A DNA stretch of 64,000 nucleotides, taken from NCBI GenBank assembly GCA_002077065.1, contig NAJO01000015.1, positions 124,001-188,000 on the forward strand, given 5' to 3'. Under the pieces are notes generated by a model that ran no database searches, had not been told where the DNA came from, and saw nothing but the letters and a program-made list of their open reading frames with translations. Positions 51,724 through 62,576 of this stretch are shown here, piece by piece; position 1 is the stretch's first letter, and the number at the start of each line of letters is the position of its first letter. The position numbers and the translations under genes are program-made. Source of the stretch: Cryoendolithus antarcticus (Eukaryota; Ascomycota; Dothideomycetes; Cladosporiales; Cladosporiaceae).

Positions 51724-53031
51724 CTACGAGCTGAGACTCACACCTCTCAGGCCATCATCATCCCGCCCTGCGAGTGGATTCTCATCAAACCACTTCAGCA
51801 GTGTCTGGTACATGACCAGCATCGTTCCGCTTTGCACGCTCGTCCAGACGCCTCGTGGTCCGACGCCGCGAAACCATCCTGCTAGTCCTTCTGTCTTATA
51901 AATCTTGCGCAATGCGAGAGTCACGCTCTCGGTATCAAGACTGACTTGGCCGTGGTGTTTGAGGGCTGTACTTGCTCCGGAGGTTGAGATGGGTTTGGCA
52001 TGAAGGTGAGGCTGCTTTTGGGCAGGCACAGCACCTGATGGCCGAGAGGTCGCAAGATGTGATGCTCCGCGCGCGGCTGGCGGTGCTTTAGCGAAGCCCT
52101 TCTGCTTGGAGGGCGCTGCTGCTACAACTGCTGGATCCAGTTCGGTCTGTATGCGAGTCTTGACCACGTCCATCGGGCATGTCAAGACGCCTGCTATACC
52201 TCCTGCGCTGGCTCCAGTCAGGATCTCCAACGGTAGGCCGATGTCGTTGCCCGGTCCTGCCCATGTCTTCGCCAGTCGTTGCTCCTGCTCGTAGATCGCA
52301 AATTGAATTGCAGAGAAGGGCAAATCCCGAAATATCGTTGCTTTGTAACCGCTGAAGAGCTCCGCAGCGCCTTCGGTCTTGTAAATAGTCCGGAGAGCAT
52401 GCAGTGTGCCTCGATAATTATACCCGGATGAGAATGCAGGGTTGTTGTGTCGTCCTTGCAATTGCAGTCGTGTCTTCAGCACCTCTGTAGGAACATAGAC
52501 AGGACTTGCTGCCAGATCCGCGAAGAAGCCAGCTGTGAAGTACGCCAATGATGGGTTCACACCTCGATCCACCATGTACCGTTTGCTGTACTCGTAGCAT
52601 CCGAAGAAGATCGTCGTGCCCGCAAAACTTCCCATGAACGCTGGCAGTACTCCACCATACAATCCTTTTCGTACACCCTCCTGTCGGAAGATCGTCCAGT
52701 AGGTATTTCCCATACTCGTGTATTTGGGCGGCAAATGCGGGTCGCCCTGTTGCCGCGTCTTTACCGTATCCAAGCTATGCATCAACATATCGCCAGTCGT
52801 CCCTCCAATACCTCCAGCCAGCATTGCGTGTAGATACGGAGGTCGATAAGCCTCATCGTCATCCACTGTTACCGCCGCTGCGACGGCTGGGGCATCGCTA
52901 TCCGCGCGAAGCACTTCTGCCTCCCGTCGCATATCCGGCATTGGTATGCTTGATCCATTATTCGTGAAGCCGAGTGGCGATGCTTGGTCGGCCTGTGGAA
53001 AGAGGTACGAAGCTACGCGGGCTAGTACCAT
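51724..53031 (-). CDS. Mitochondrial carrier protein, Mme1-like
   Basis: Intronless, 435 residues, ATG 53031. Three solute-carrier repeats are marked by MHSLDTVKTRQQ, YVPTEVLKTRLQ and TCPMDVVKTRIQ, each the Px[DE]xx[KR]xR helix end (the first has Ser for Pro). GLYGGVLPAFMGSFAGTTIF, LFSGYKATIFRDLPFSAIQF and WFRGVGPRGVWTSVQSG are the matching even-helix loops. The pattern (HMLxDTVKTRQQ, then QEGVRKGLYGG) is closest to yeast Mme1 (YMR166C), reported as an inner-membrane magnesium exporter, although SAM-type carriers are related. An extra Ala/Pro/Ser-rich insertion of about 75 residues lies in the third repeat between TRIQTELD and TLALRKIYKTEG. The substrate is inferred from resemblance only. Confidence 0.87.
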   Translation of the reverse strand: MVLARVASYLFPQADQASPLGFTNNGSSIPMPDMRREAEVLRADSDAPAVAAAVTVDDDEAYRPPYLHAMLAGGIGGTTGDMLMHSLDTVKTRQQGDPHLPPKYTSMGNTYWTIFRQEGVRKGLYGGVLPAFMGSFAGTTIFFGCYEYSKRYMVDRGVNPSLAYFTAGFFADLAASPVYVPTEVLKTRLQLQGRHNNPAFSSGYNYRGTLHALRTIYKTEGAAELFSGYKATIFRDLPFSAIQFAIYEQEQRLAKTWAGPGNDIGLPLEILTGASAGGIAGVLTCPMDVVKTRIQTELDPAVVAAAPSKQKGFAKAPPAARGASHLATSRPSGAVPAQKQPHLHAKPISTSGASTALKHHGQVSLDTESVTLALRKIYKTEGLAGWFRGVGPRGVWTSVQSGTMLVMYQTLLKWFDENPLAGRDDDGLRGVSLSS

Positions 53032-53649
53032 AGAGGCTGCTTCACGCTATGGCGTGGGCATGCGAGTGTGGACTCTCGTTGAATGTGCGACTTTCAGGAT
53101 CGCCAGCCGGGCTAAGAAGATCAGATAGGAGACTGAGCAAGACGATGTGGTTGACGGAATCTAGGTGATAGATTGTTGGTCATATATGGAGCGCAGTACC
53201 TTCGACGACACTGACGTCTGACGTCTCACCAAAATTCCGCGGCTTGCGAAGACTCCCGACCACTCCGCTCGATCGGCCGAGATGCGGATTGCGAGATCAA
53301 AACGAACATCAGAGTCGAAAATGCTGTACATAGCTAGCATTCACAGGATCACAACGACCACCTACAGTACATCATATTCCTGGCGCAGAATCTGAGCAGA
53401 TCTGCACCACTTACGCTGCGAGTCTGTCGTGTACTCCGTACTGTACTCAATCGCACTTGCTCCGCAGGGGAGGCTCTGCGGCTTCCCGAGCCTAAATCTC
53501 ATTAGCCGCAATGCCAAGGCTCCTCTGTTATGACGACCCCAGCGCGCGCCCAAACACTCTCGCAAAGACGCGTCGCATTACCACTCTGCCCCGTTGCGCG
53601 CAATCGCACTGCACTATCTATATCCATCCATACATAGACGGATGCAACG
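53032..53649. other. Divergent promoter region
   Basis: About 620 bp between the carrier (-) and the SAP-like membrane protein gene (+). No gene seen. Confidence 0.55.
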
Positions 53650-54798
53650 ATGCCGCCATCATGGCTCGCAAAGCAGAAGAAGGCGGAGTTGATCGAGCTC
53701 GGCAGCGAAGCCGGACTCCGTCTGTATGTGGATCCAGCGACGCGATCAGCGACCAGTGACTAACATAGCAACAGCGACGATGGTATGCGCCGAGATGAGA
53801 TGGTCGAACAGCTCGATAAGCATCTTCAGACCAACAGCACGCGACTCGGCGGCAACCAGACTTTCGACAGCTACTATGGCATGCGACGCACACCGTTCAA
53901 GCCCCGGGGCGAGAGTATCGCACCAGTGACTAGTGACGATGCCGGGGCGAGAAGCGTAGTACGCGCGCGAGGCATGCGTGCTTCGCAAGTAAAGTCGGAG
54001 TATGAGTGAGTCTCACTATCAATGCGCCGCCCATCCACCTACTGACAAATGGGTAGTGATGATCTTCCAAGTGCCCCGACATCCCGATCCAATGCACTAG
54101 CAATGGCAACATCGCCCACGATTGCGGCATCTCGGACTCCAGCGACTGCCAACATCATCCAGCGCAGGCGATCTTCGCTCCCTCCATCACCCTCTCTCGT
54201 CGCGAACGAGATCGAGCACGTCGAAGCCCGCGCTTACGCTGGACTCAACGACCTTTACTCCCTCTCCGGTATCCCAGAAACGATCGACTGGATCCGCGAA
54301 GCCTGCTCAAGCCTCGCAGCCGTGCACTTCGTGATCGCACTGCAAGAGTCCGTGTTCCTGCAACGACAAATCGTACCGTGGATGTACGCGTTCGATCTCC
54401 CAGCAATCCAACCCTTGGGCATCTCCAGTCAAGCAATCTCGGTACCAGACGTCTTTGTGCTCCTCACACCAGCCTTCTGGAAACCCACCCTCCTCTGGTC
54501 GTCGACTAGCATATTCGTGCCGCTATTCGTAAGCTACTTCTTTAACCTCACAGTTCACACTGTACGGCGACACGGAGCAAGAGTGCAAGTCGTGCATAAC
54601 GAGTATGATCCCATGACCTTCAATATCGCTAAGCTGCTAGTGAGTCTGGCTGTCTATGGCGGAGGCGCATTGCAAGGCTACGTTAGTCAGGACACAGCAG
54701 CAACTGTGTTGGGTTCCCAATATGGCGGGCTGTCGGGTCTACTGATGGGCGCGTATGTTGGTGGGATTACGTCGATCTGGCAGGCGGTGCAGAGGTGA
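53650..54798 (+). CDS. SAP-like motif multi-pass membrane protein
   Basis: Three exons, 53650-53723, 53775-54005 and 54057-54798, 348 residues. Introns are canonical (GTATGT to CAACAG; GTGAGT to GGGTAG). The N-terminus (WLAKQKKAELIELGSEAGL) has the helix pattern of a SAP/LEM-type motif. A disordered Arg/Ser part follows, then a membrane region: LAAVHFVIALQESVF, PDVFVLLTPAFWKPTLLW, STSIFVPLFVSYFFNLTVH, FNIAKLLVSLAVYGGGALQG and YGGLSGLLMGAYVGGITSIW. A DNA- or chromatin-binding helix joined to several membrane spans suggests a nuclear-envelope protein, but that is inference. No known symbol assigned. Confidence 0.83.
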
Positions 54799-56428
54799 TT
54801 AAGATAATATGCTGGGCTTCTGGCAACTTTGGCCTTGGGTCGGGCCGGATTTATGTTTATGATGCTGTGTACGATCGGAACGAGGAGTTGGAGTTGGAGG
54901 ATCCGTCAATCACGATACCTACGATGGATCTGGGTAAAGGTTCGCGCGAGTAGGGTATCATTTTGAATCAGTATCCGTTGCTCAGTGTCGATTGTGGACG
55001 GGTCGTCTTGTGTCGCATACCCGCGACTCTATTCTGACTGTCAATGAACAACAACGAGTCCGGTCGTCTCGACTTGCTGCACTGCAAATGGTGATGTACA
55101 CGAAGTCGTCGTGGAGATATCAAGAGATGACCGTCTACCAATCAGGGTCCAGGCTGAAGTCCGGGGATCTCGTAGCTCGCGCCTACATGATACCGTAGCG
55201 GTCATTGATCTGCAAGCCCTGTCCCTGTCAGGGTGATGCACGCAGCCGAGCACTTTTCATGTGGATGGGTGCTTGCGTGAAGTCCTGCCTCAGCGACCTT
55301 GTTGGCTGCAATATCGCGATACTGCTGATGATACAGCCAGCCTATGTACTGCTCGCTACGCAAGGTACACCGGTACGACTCTGTGGCGTCGAGTCGCGTG
55401 GCGATGAGGGCACTGTCGCCATGAGGGTGCCGACTCCGACTGGTGAGCACCGCCGTTGAAACTGTGCGACGCTGAAAAGTTGCATTTGCTCTTCGCTGTA
55501 TGGCGTGCCTAGAACATCGCACGTGATTGTGAGGGAAGGGGATGGCGTTCGCGGAAAGGACAGGGACTTTTCGCTCGGCGTGTCTTACGTGCGCGTGTTT
55601 CAGAATTGGGGTCTCTCGGGGATTATGTGAAGAACGTTCCCTGTCACGTGGGGGAGGCAAGAGACACCGTTCTGAACGGGGCGACTAGAATCGTCCTCAA
55701 TGCTTCGGCGGGCAGAGGAGCATATTGAATTCAATGTGGGACTACCGACGAAGTCTCGCGCTGCAACGCAGACAGTCTTGTCGTGAGATCGGTATATGAG
55801 GATCCGAAATAGACATTATTGGCGTAGGAGAAAGTCTCATAGTCTCATGTGGCTTGCTCCACACTTGACTAGCTTGACGATTCAAGCAGCCGAACCACTG
55901 CTGGCGAAGGACAGAGGGGCACGAACGAACGTCAACACGGCCGACAATGTCTGTCAATAATGATAGAAGTGGTGAAGGTTGACCGTAACGAACATTTCGA
56001 GACCAACCATCTCCTCGTCACCGCAGAAGCGTCCCCGTAGTGCCGCACCCGCAAAGTTTCGAATCTGCAGCACTCGTGTGATCGACAACGATCACATCCA
56101 CCCGGACCGTGCACCGCAAGCAACCCTCATCCTCCGCCGTTCATTGACCCCTGCTCTCTCACACTCCCGCAATTGTCTCTATCTGCGACGCCAGCAGGTG
56201 GAAGCAGACAGCTCGCCGACACCGCCAGCTCACGTGCGAGGCAGTCGTGTTGGTGTGCTTACGAACATCACTCGTACCTGATCTGAGCAGCGTTCAGCCA
56301 TTCGTCGCTCATTTCCTCGTTCAGCATCATATTAGTTGCATATCTTACGCTCCTTCCATCTGGATGCAGACCTGACGGCACTGAAGCCGAGCTTGCCCGT
56401 TGCTGAGGGGTGAACAGGACGGGAGGGC
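54799..56428. other. 1.6-kb intergenic segment
   Basis: No supportable gene. The first 150 bp contain a coding-like stretch (GRIYVYDAVYDRNEELELED, stop near 54952) out of frame with the gene before it, with no usable splice link. The rest has only short frames. Should contain the LIM-RhoGAP promoter. Confidence 0.45.
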
Positions 56429-59400
56429 ATGGTGCCAGAGGCCACAACAATGACTACGATTGCTCCCGCCATGGAGTCGCCTACGAACTTCCCAGAGTCG
56501 CCGCTTGAAGGAGAGGGCGAGGATGTATACCCGTGCAAAGGCTGTGGCGAGGTACTATATAACGGGACGAAGCAAGACTTCATGCATGCTGACTTTGATG
56601 TGTCGCAGATTCTGGAAGAGGGCAAAGCTTTCGAGCTGGGTGAGTGGACATGAACATTACTGCTTACGAAGGCGATGCGCTGACAGTAGCATAGCTGGCA
56701 ACCGATGGCACATTGACTGCTTCCGCTGTAATACCTGCGGCACGCTGCTCGACTCGGACGCCAACCTACTCCTGCTTGGCGACGGCTCACTCATCTGCAA
56801 CAACTGCACATACAGCTGCAATGCCTGTGGCAACAAAATCGAAGATCTTGCTATCCTCACCGGCGATCAGGCGTTCTGCGCCAGCTGCTTTCGATGTCGC
56901 AATTGCAAGAGGAAGATCGAGAATCTGCGGTATGCGCGGACGTCGCAGGGCATCTTTTGCATGAGCTGCCATGAGTCGCTCATGGCCCGGCGGAGGAAGA
57001 AGTCGAAAGGCACTCCACGCCCATCAGCACCCAGCGCAACACGTAGCGGGTCCGCGATTGAGAAAGCGCTGCCATCGCTGCCACCAGGCGCTGCGCCAGA
57101 AGCTGCCTTCTCGCCAGAGTCGGAAACCCCACCCATGGAGACGTATACGGCCACCACGAACGCAAGCTCTCCACCGCCACGAGCCTTGCGACCGACGAAG
57201 GACGGTCCTGCAGACAAGTTCAAAAGAGACGTTTCGCCCATGTCGGACGAGGCGCGTAGAGGTGGGTTCACATGCGCTCAGTGGCTGAAACGGTACCTAA
57301 GTATGGCTGACACTTTGTCCAGATGGTCAGACACTCCCCGCAAGCACTTACAAAGAAGGTCGATCGTCGCATATCTCTTCAGGATCTGATGACGGTGAGA
57401 ATGAGGGATTCCTGCCTATGGCGTTCGACCCGACACCAGCACCACGACCGCCACAGATCGCGCGCAAGAAGCTGCCGCAGTCATCCGACTTGTCGCAACA
57501 GATTGCGCTTGACAGCCCTCCGCCGAGAGACTATTTCGCTGGGAGGTCAGCTTCAAAGCCGCACAGAGATGCACTCAGAGAAGACCGATCAGTCTCGTCC
57601 AGATCCGCCTCGACCGAGCGCGATCCGTCTCATGCAGCAACTTTGGGATCAACGAAGCCAAGTCCGCATATAGCATACCAGGACAAGAGTAGGGCGCACA
57701 AGAGAGTCACATCAAACTCTGGACAAAGTACACCGGGCGCTTTGTCGACTGCGCAGCACTCGCCTTCTATTGCGGGTGCCACAGATCGTACAGAAAGACC
57801 AAAGGCGCAGACGCTGAACACTGGGTCGTATACTCTCGGACCTGGCGAGGGATTCAAGTTGCAGGAGGTGCCCAAGGAGAAGCGCGCTGCGTCGCGTAGC
57901 AGTTCGAGCAAGGAGAACAGATCGCCTGTCATTGTTTCGCCGGTCGATGCGGCGGAGAAGGGGAATGATCGACTTGAGCCTACAGTGACGGCCTCGCCCG
58001 TCTCGACAGACTCGCCGCAGTCAGGAGTCAATCCGTTCGATGATCCGAGGCGAAGAGAGGGACCTCCATCAGCTGCACCGCCCGCGCCGCCGAAGTTCCA
58101 GGAGCGCCCAGCGCGTGGTGATTCGCTCGCAACCGGTCAGCTGAAGCCCAGCGCATCCGTGCGATCAACCCCGCCTACGCCGACAATGTCTCTGGCACCC
58201 AATGCGCAGCTGTCGGCCCATAGCCGTGATACGTCTTCTGTGTCCATACCCGCGTCCTTCACCGATGCGCAGAGCACCATTTCCGCCAAGACTGTCGAGT
58301 CACCTACAAACCGCAGTAGCTTCGACGTACCTCCTCGTGCGAGCAGTCGGCCAATAGGACCACCCAAGCCCGCCGCGAACAACGAATTCGTGGCGCCACG
58401 ACTTCCTCCACCGCCCCCTCCACCCGCCGAACTTCACAGGACACAAGACTCGATCAGCACGAGACCGAGCACCGATTCCAGGTCAGAGGCGCAGCGTTCG
58501 CCGGCTTTACTTAGCGCGGGCCTGCAACGGCAGAGCACAGATGGCGGATTCAACATGGAGGAAGAGATGGCACGGATACTGCGTGGGGAGAAAGCAAACC
58601 GAGACTCGCACCCGGAAGGCACACAATCAGTACTGCGACGGGTGTCAAAGGCTGTCAAGCATGGTCGCAGCTTCAGTGATCGTGGTGCCACGGCCACCAA
58701 ATCTCCGTCTGTCACGGCTGGCGAGGTTCCCGGTACGCCCATGACTATCAGCAGTCCAATCATGACGTCTCCGGCGGCGAAGGAGAGCGTGGACTCATTG
58801 CGCGCATCGTTGCGCCGGGCTCAGCAGAAGATCACGCAGTTGGAGACGGAGAAGCAGGTGCTGGAAGAGAAGGTGAACAGCTCGTCTGACATACGTCAAG
58901 TGAACAGCGAGCTGAAGGAGAAGCGATCTACAATGGCGTTCTTGGACACACAGCGAGAGATGGTCGTGCGTGAGCTGGAAGTCATGACGAATCACCTGGG
59001 TAAGGCGAAGGACAGCAATCAGCCGCTCGACATGCCTACGCTGAAGGACTCGGTTCTGCAAGAGTTGTCGGAATCGCTGAATAAGTTGAAAGACCACATG
59101 GGCAGTCAGATCGAGGACTTGATTCGACGACGCAACGAGTTGACCGACGAAATCACCAATCTCATTCAGATGAAAGACAAGGGCTTCCAGGAGTACGACA
59201 TCTTATCGACTAAGAATGAGCAGCTGGAGAGGATGAACAACCAACTCACGCAGAACTTTCAAGAGTTCTACAAATCGAACCGCGGCGCCAATGGTGGTGT
59301 GCCCGACGTCTGGAAGTCTGGCTCTACCAATGGACTTGGGATCTATCATCCAGGCGCGAAGCCCGACTCTCAGCTTGCGAGCGAGATGCGTAGCCTCAAC

Positions 59401-60471
59401 CTCGTAAGCACCGATTCTTCGTTGCCGAATCTGTTGCACGAGACCGAGGCGGAGCCAGCCACTATTCTCACTGCACCGCAGATGGTCAACATCCGCAAGG
59501 GCCAACCGAAGAAATTCAACTGGCGCAAGGGAGGCGCGAAGGCGGTGACGAACGTGACCAAGGGCCTGAAGGGTGCCTTTGCTAACAATGATCGAGTGAC
59601 TACGAGAGATGGTCTTGATATTGGAGTGCCGTACTCGTCTACCCAGCAGACTGTTGCAGGCAGTGAGCAGAGCTCTATCAATTCAAAGCAAGGCTTGCAG
59701 CCCAACGGACTTGGGTGGCTTGCGCAGAAGAATGGTGGGCTGAAGGCGGGTAGCTTGGGGAGCACTATGAGGAACGGTAGCAGTACTAATCTCACCATTG
59801 CGGCTGGAGATGGGTCGGGTATGATCGTGATTTATATGGGCACAAGTTCAACACAGGCTAACATGACTGCAGTCCTCTTCGGTACCGAGCTCGAGCTCCG
59901 CTGCGACTACGAAAAGCGCGTCATCCCCATCATAGTAACCCGCTGCATCGAAGAAGTCGAAGCACGAGGCATGGACGTCGAGGGCGTCTACCGCAAATCC
60001 GGCGGCAGCGGCCAAGTCAAGAACGTGCAAGCCGGCTTTGAGAAAGACGGCACTTTCGACGTCTCGGACGAAGATTTGGACATCCACGCCGTGACCTCCA
60101 CGCTGAAGCAGTACTTCCGCAAACTCCCCACACCTCTCATCACCTACGACGTCTACGATACTCTACTCGAAGCGGGCCAGACGTCCACCGTCGGCGACCG
60201 CGAGCAGCAGATGTTGGCTCTGCGCGCCGCGGTGCACGAGTTGCCTGAAGCGCATCGGAATTGCTTGGAGATACTGATATGCCATTTGGCGCGGGTTATG
60301 ACAAGGCAAGAGAAGAATCTCATGACGCCGTTGAATCTGGCTGTGGTGTTTGCGCCTACCATTATGCGGCCGATGAGTATCGAAAGGGAGATGAACGATA
60401 TGCTCTTGCAGAGGACGGCTGTGCAGGCGATGATTGAGTTGTGTGACGGGGTGTTTGGAGAAGAGGAGTGA
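56429..60471 (+). CDS. LIM-RhoGAP protein (Rga type)
   Basis: Four exons: 56429-56639, 56695-57261, 57323-59818 and 59873-60471, 1290 residues. Two LIM domains near the N-terminus: YPCKGCGEVL (C36, C39), then RWHIDCFRCNTCG and ICNNC; and YSCNACGNKI, CASCFRCRNCKRK, GIFCMSCHESL. A long Ser/Pro-rich disordered middle follows, then a coiled coil at about 750-900 (RRAQQKITQLETEKQVLEEK). The RhoGAP domain fills the last about 195 residues: RCIEEVEARGMDVEGVYRKS with the catalytic arginine, then LKQYFRKLPTPLI and MTPLNLAVVFAPTIMRP. This layout is that of fungal Rga proteins, which turn off Cdc42 or Rho at sites of polarised growth. The last intron (54 nt, GTATGA to CTGCAG, branch CTAAC) is in frame without a stop and is easily missed. 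Confidence 0.93.
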
Positions 60472-61043
60472 GCGTGACCGAGGGAAGAGGTGGTACAGAA
60501 GAGGGTATTGTTCGGGATCGATGGGCGTTTACTACTGAATTGTTGAGGGCGGGATCGGCGCGTGATACCAGAGCGATTGCATTTGCTGTTCTGTCGGAGG
60601 TGGTGGTTGGATATGATCTACGGATCTGTAGCTTTAACGACATATTCCTTCCTTCGCCCTGATTTTGAGCCACCTCCAGACTTTATGCGCCTCCGTCTCA
60701 ATACGGGTGTCATCCACCTTGCCTGTGCTGGCACGCTCTGACTCGTGCCGCGTGAAGAACCAGTATTCGATGCCGGTGAGCGTGAATTGACTTTTGGTAG
60801 CACATGTTGTGGATAGGCGGTGCGTCATTCCCTCTCAAAGCCACGCCAAACGTGGAACCACCCCACCGCGACTCCCTGCCAACTCTGCGAATTCAAAAGT
60901 GTGGCTTCTATTCTTCCCACCCAAAGCTCACCTCAGCTGCCTGTACTGTTCTCGGTCACTGTTCCACCTCGTCCACCGCAGCTCATTCGCCTACACTCTA
61001 TCTCCACCACCACCTTCCCTGTACCCCGCCTACAGCACACACG
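60472..61043. other. Intergenic segment
   Basis: About 570 bp between the LIM-RhoGAP stop and the Pom33-like start. A CT-rich stretch runs into the ATG at 61044. A 64-codon minus-strand frame at 60634-60828 (ATG 60828; FTLTGIEYWFFTRHESERAS) is protein-like but has no recognised family; I leave it as a possible small gene. Confidence 0.4.
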
Positions 61044-61942
61044 ATGGCCCCTCCAGCAGCCCAACCTGGGCAGACCACCACCCTTCAACAGCGCCTCCTC
61101 GCCCTCGCCCAAACCCTGCAATTCGCTTGGTTCGTTGGCCACGTGACTCTTCTGCTCACGACCTTCCGCTACTCGATCAGCTACCTCACGCTCAACTACT
61201 ACAGCCGCTGGGCGCAATTCAGCTACCGCACTGCTTTTGTCGCTGCTGCCGCTACCTACGGCATTGTGGTGTTCAAGGGCTACCGTGCGCGGGCTAAGAG
61301 CGGGAAGGGCCAAGGTAGCCCATTGGCATTGGTTGGGGACGAGAATGTGCAGTATCTTGGTATGTTGGAGCCTCGTGATACTATGGTACATTTGTGACAC
61401 GTGCTAACAAATGGGCCACAGCAATGGCGCTAGTCTGGCTCTTCTCCCGCCAGATGCCCCTCGCCCTCCTCCCCTTCACAGTCTACAGCATCTTCCACGT
61501 CGCAACCTACACCCGCGGTATCTTGCTGCCTGCCGTCCAGCCGACAGCCACCGGTGCAAAGCCCTCCGGCCTATCAGACACCATCGGCCGTTTCGTTAAG
61601 GACTACTATGATGCCAGCATGTCTCTTGTCGCCGGTCTCGAGATCGCCTTGTGGTTCCGCATCCTCGGCTCCGCTATCTTGTTCACGAAGGGCAGCTGGA
61701 TCCTGCTGGTGATCTACACTGTCTTCCTCCGCTCTCGCATTGCGCAGAGCACGTTCGTGCAGGGTATGATTCGCCAGGTCGCTGCTAGGGGCGATGGGTT
61801 CGCGAACCGTCAGGACAGCCCACCTGCTGCGAGGAATGCGTGGGGTACGTTCAAGAACATTGCGCAGCAGGCGCATAATGCTACTGATATCAACCGATAT
61901 GTTGGTGGTGCGCAGCCGCAGGTGCAGAAGAAGGCTATGTAG
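61044..61942 (+). CDS. Pom33/TMEM33-family membrane protein
   Basis: Two exons, 61044-61359 and 61422-61942, 278 residues; intron GTATGT to GGCCACAG with a GCTAAC branch. Hydrophobic segments: TLQFAWFVGHVTLLLTTFRY, YRTAFVAAAATYGIVVFKGY, ALVWLFSRQMPLALLPFTVY with SIFHVATYTRGILLP, and a later pair around EIALWFRILGSAILFTKGSW and ILLVIYTVFLRSRIAQS. This plan and the SIFH and LRSRIAQS-like blocks match the family of yeast Pom33/Per33, fission-yeast Tts1 and animal TMEM33, which shape ER and nuclear-envelope membranes and help place nuclear pores. The C-terminal tail is soluble and amphipathic (AWGTFKNIAQQAHNATDINR), the part reported to bind membranes in Pom33. Confidence 0.88.
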
Positions 61943-62576
61943 ATGACTTTCGCGAGCCTCACCACCAACAGACAAGCACAAGTGGTGAAGTGAGGGAACA
62001 CCCGCGGCGAGAGACTCTCGGCTTGACGGCCGGGATCCCTTGGGAATGGAGTGGGAGTGATAGAAGCGGGGATGTTCTAAAGGGCGGACGGTGGCATCAT
62101 TGTGAGCGAGCATGCTAGGCGTCTGGCGCGCAGGTGAAGGCTTTGCGCAGTGGGCTTGACGGGAAGATAGCGGGCTGCTATGAGTAAGAATGACTGGTGT
62201 ACCTGAGCGATATATCTTACACTACGAAATCATGAAACCGTCCTATAGACCCTTCTTCACATATGAGTGTACCTCGATCTCTCAACTCGCACTTCTGCCT
62301 CTACTAACAGACACAAACACATGTGAAAGCCAAGAGTCGCGTGACACAACGGATTGGCTTCTCGGCAGTTCCGGCTAGCGCAGATGACATAAGGCTGGCC
62401 CGAGCCTCTCGCTAATCATTTCACGCCGATTGAGAACTTCAGTCAAGCTCTTTATCGTAGTCATGTAGCACCCAACACCACCTCGCTACGTCTACTTACC
62501 ACTCATCGCGGGATGCCTCGCTCGAGGACCATCTTCGCATCCATTCGCTTCACGTCCTAGCCTGACCGCATTCAAC
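61943..62576. other. Intergenic segment, PRPP synthetase promoter
   Basis: About 630 bp without a gene. Contains the 3' end of the Pom33-like gene and the promoter of the PRPP synthetase gene. Confidence 0.55.

Noticed and set aside
54799..54955. Coding-like tail after the SAP-like membrane protein
   Set aside because: It is out of frame with the gene, no AG acceptor lies in a usable place, and the main frame ends naturally; probably chance.
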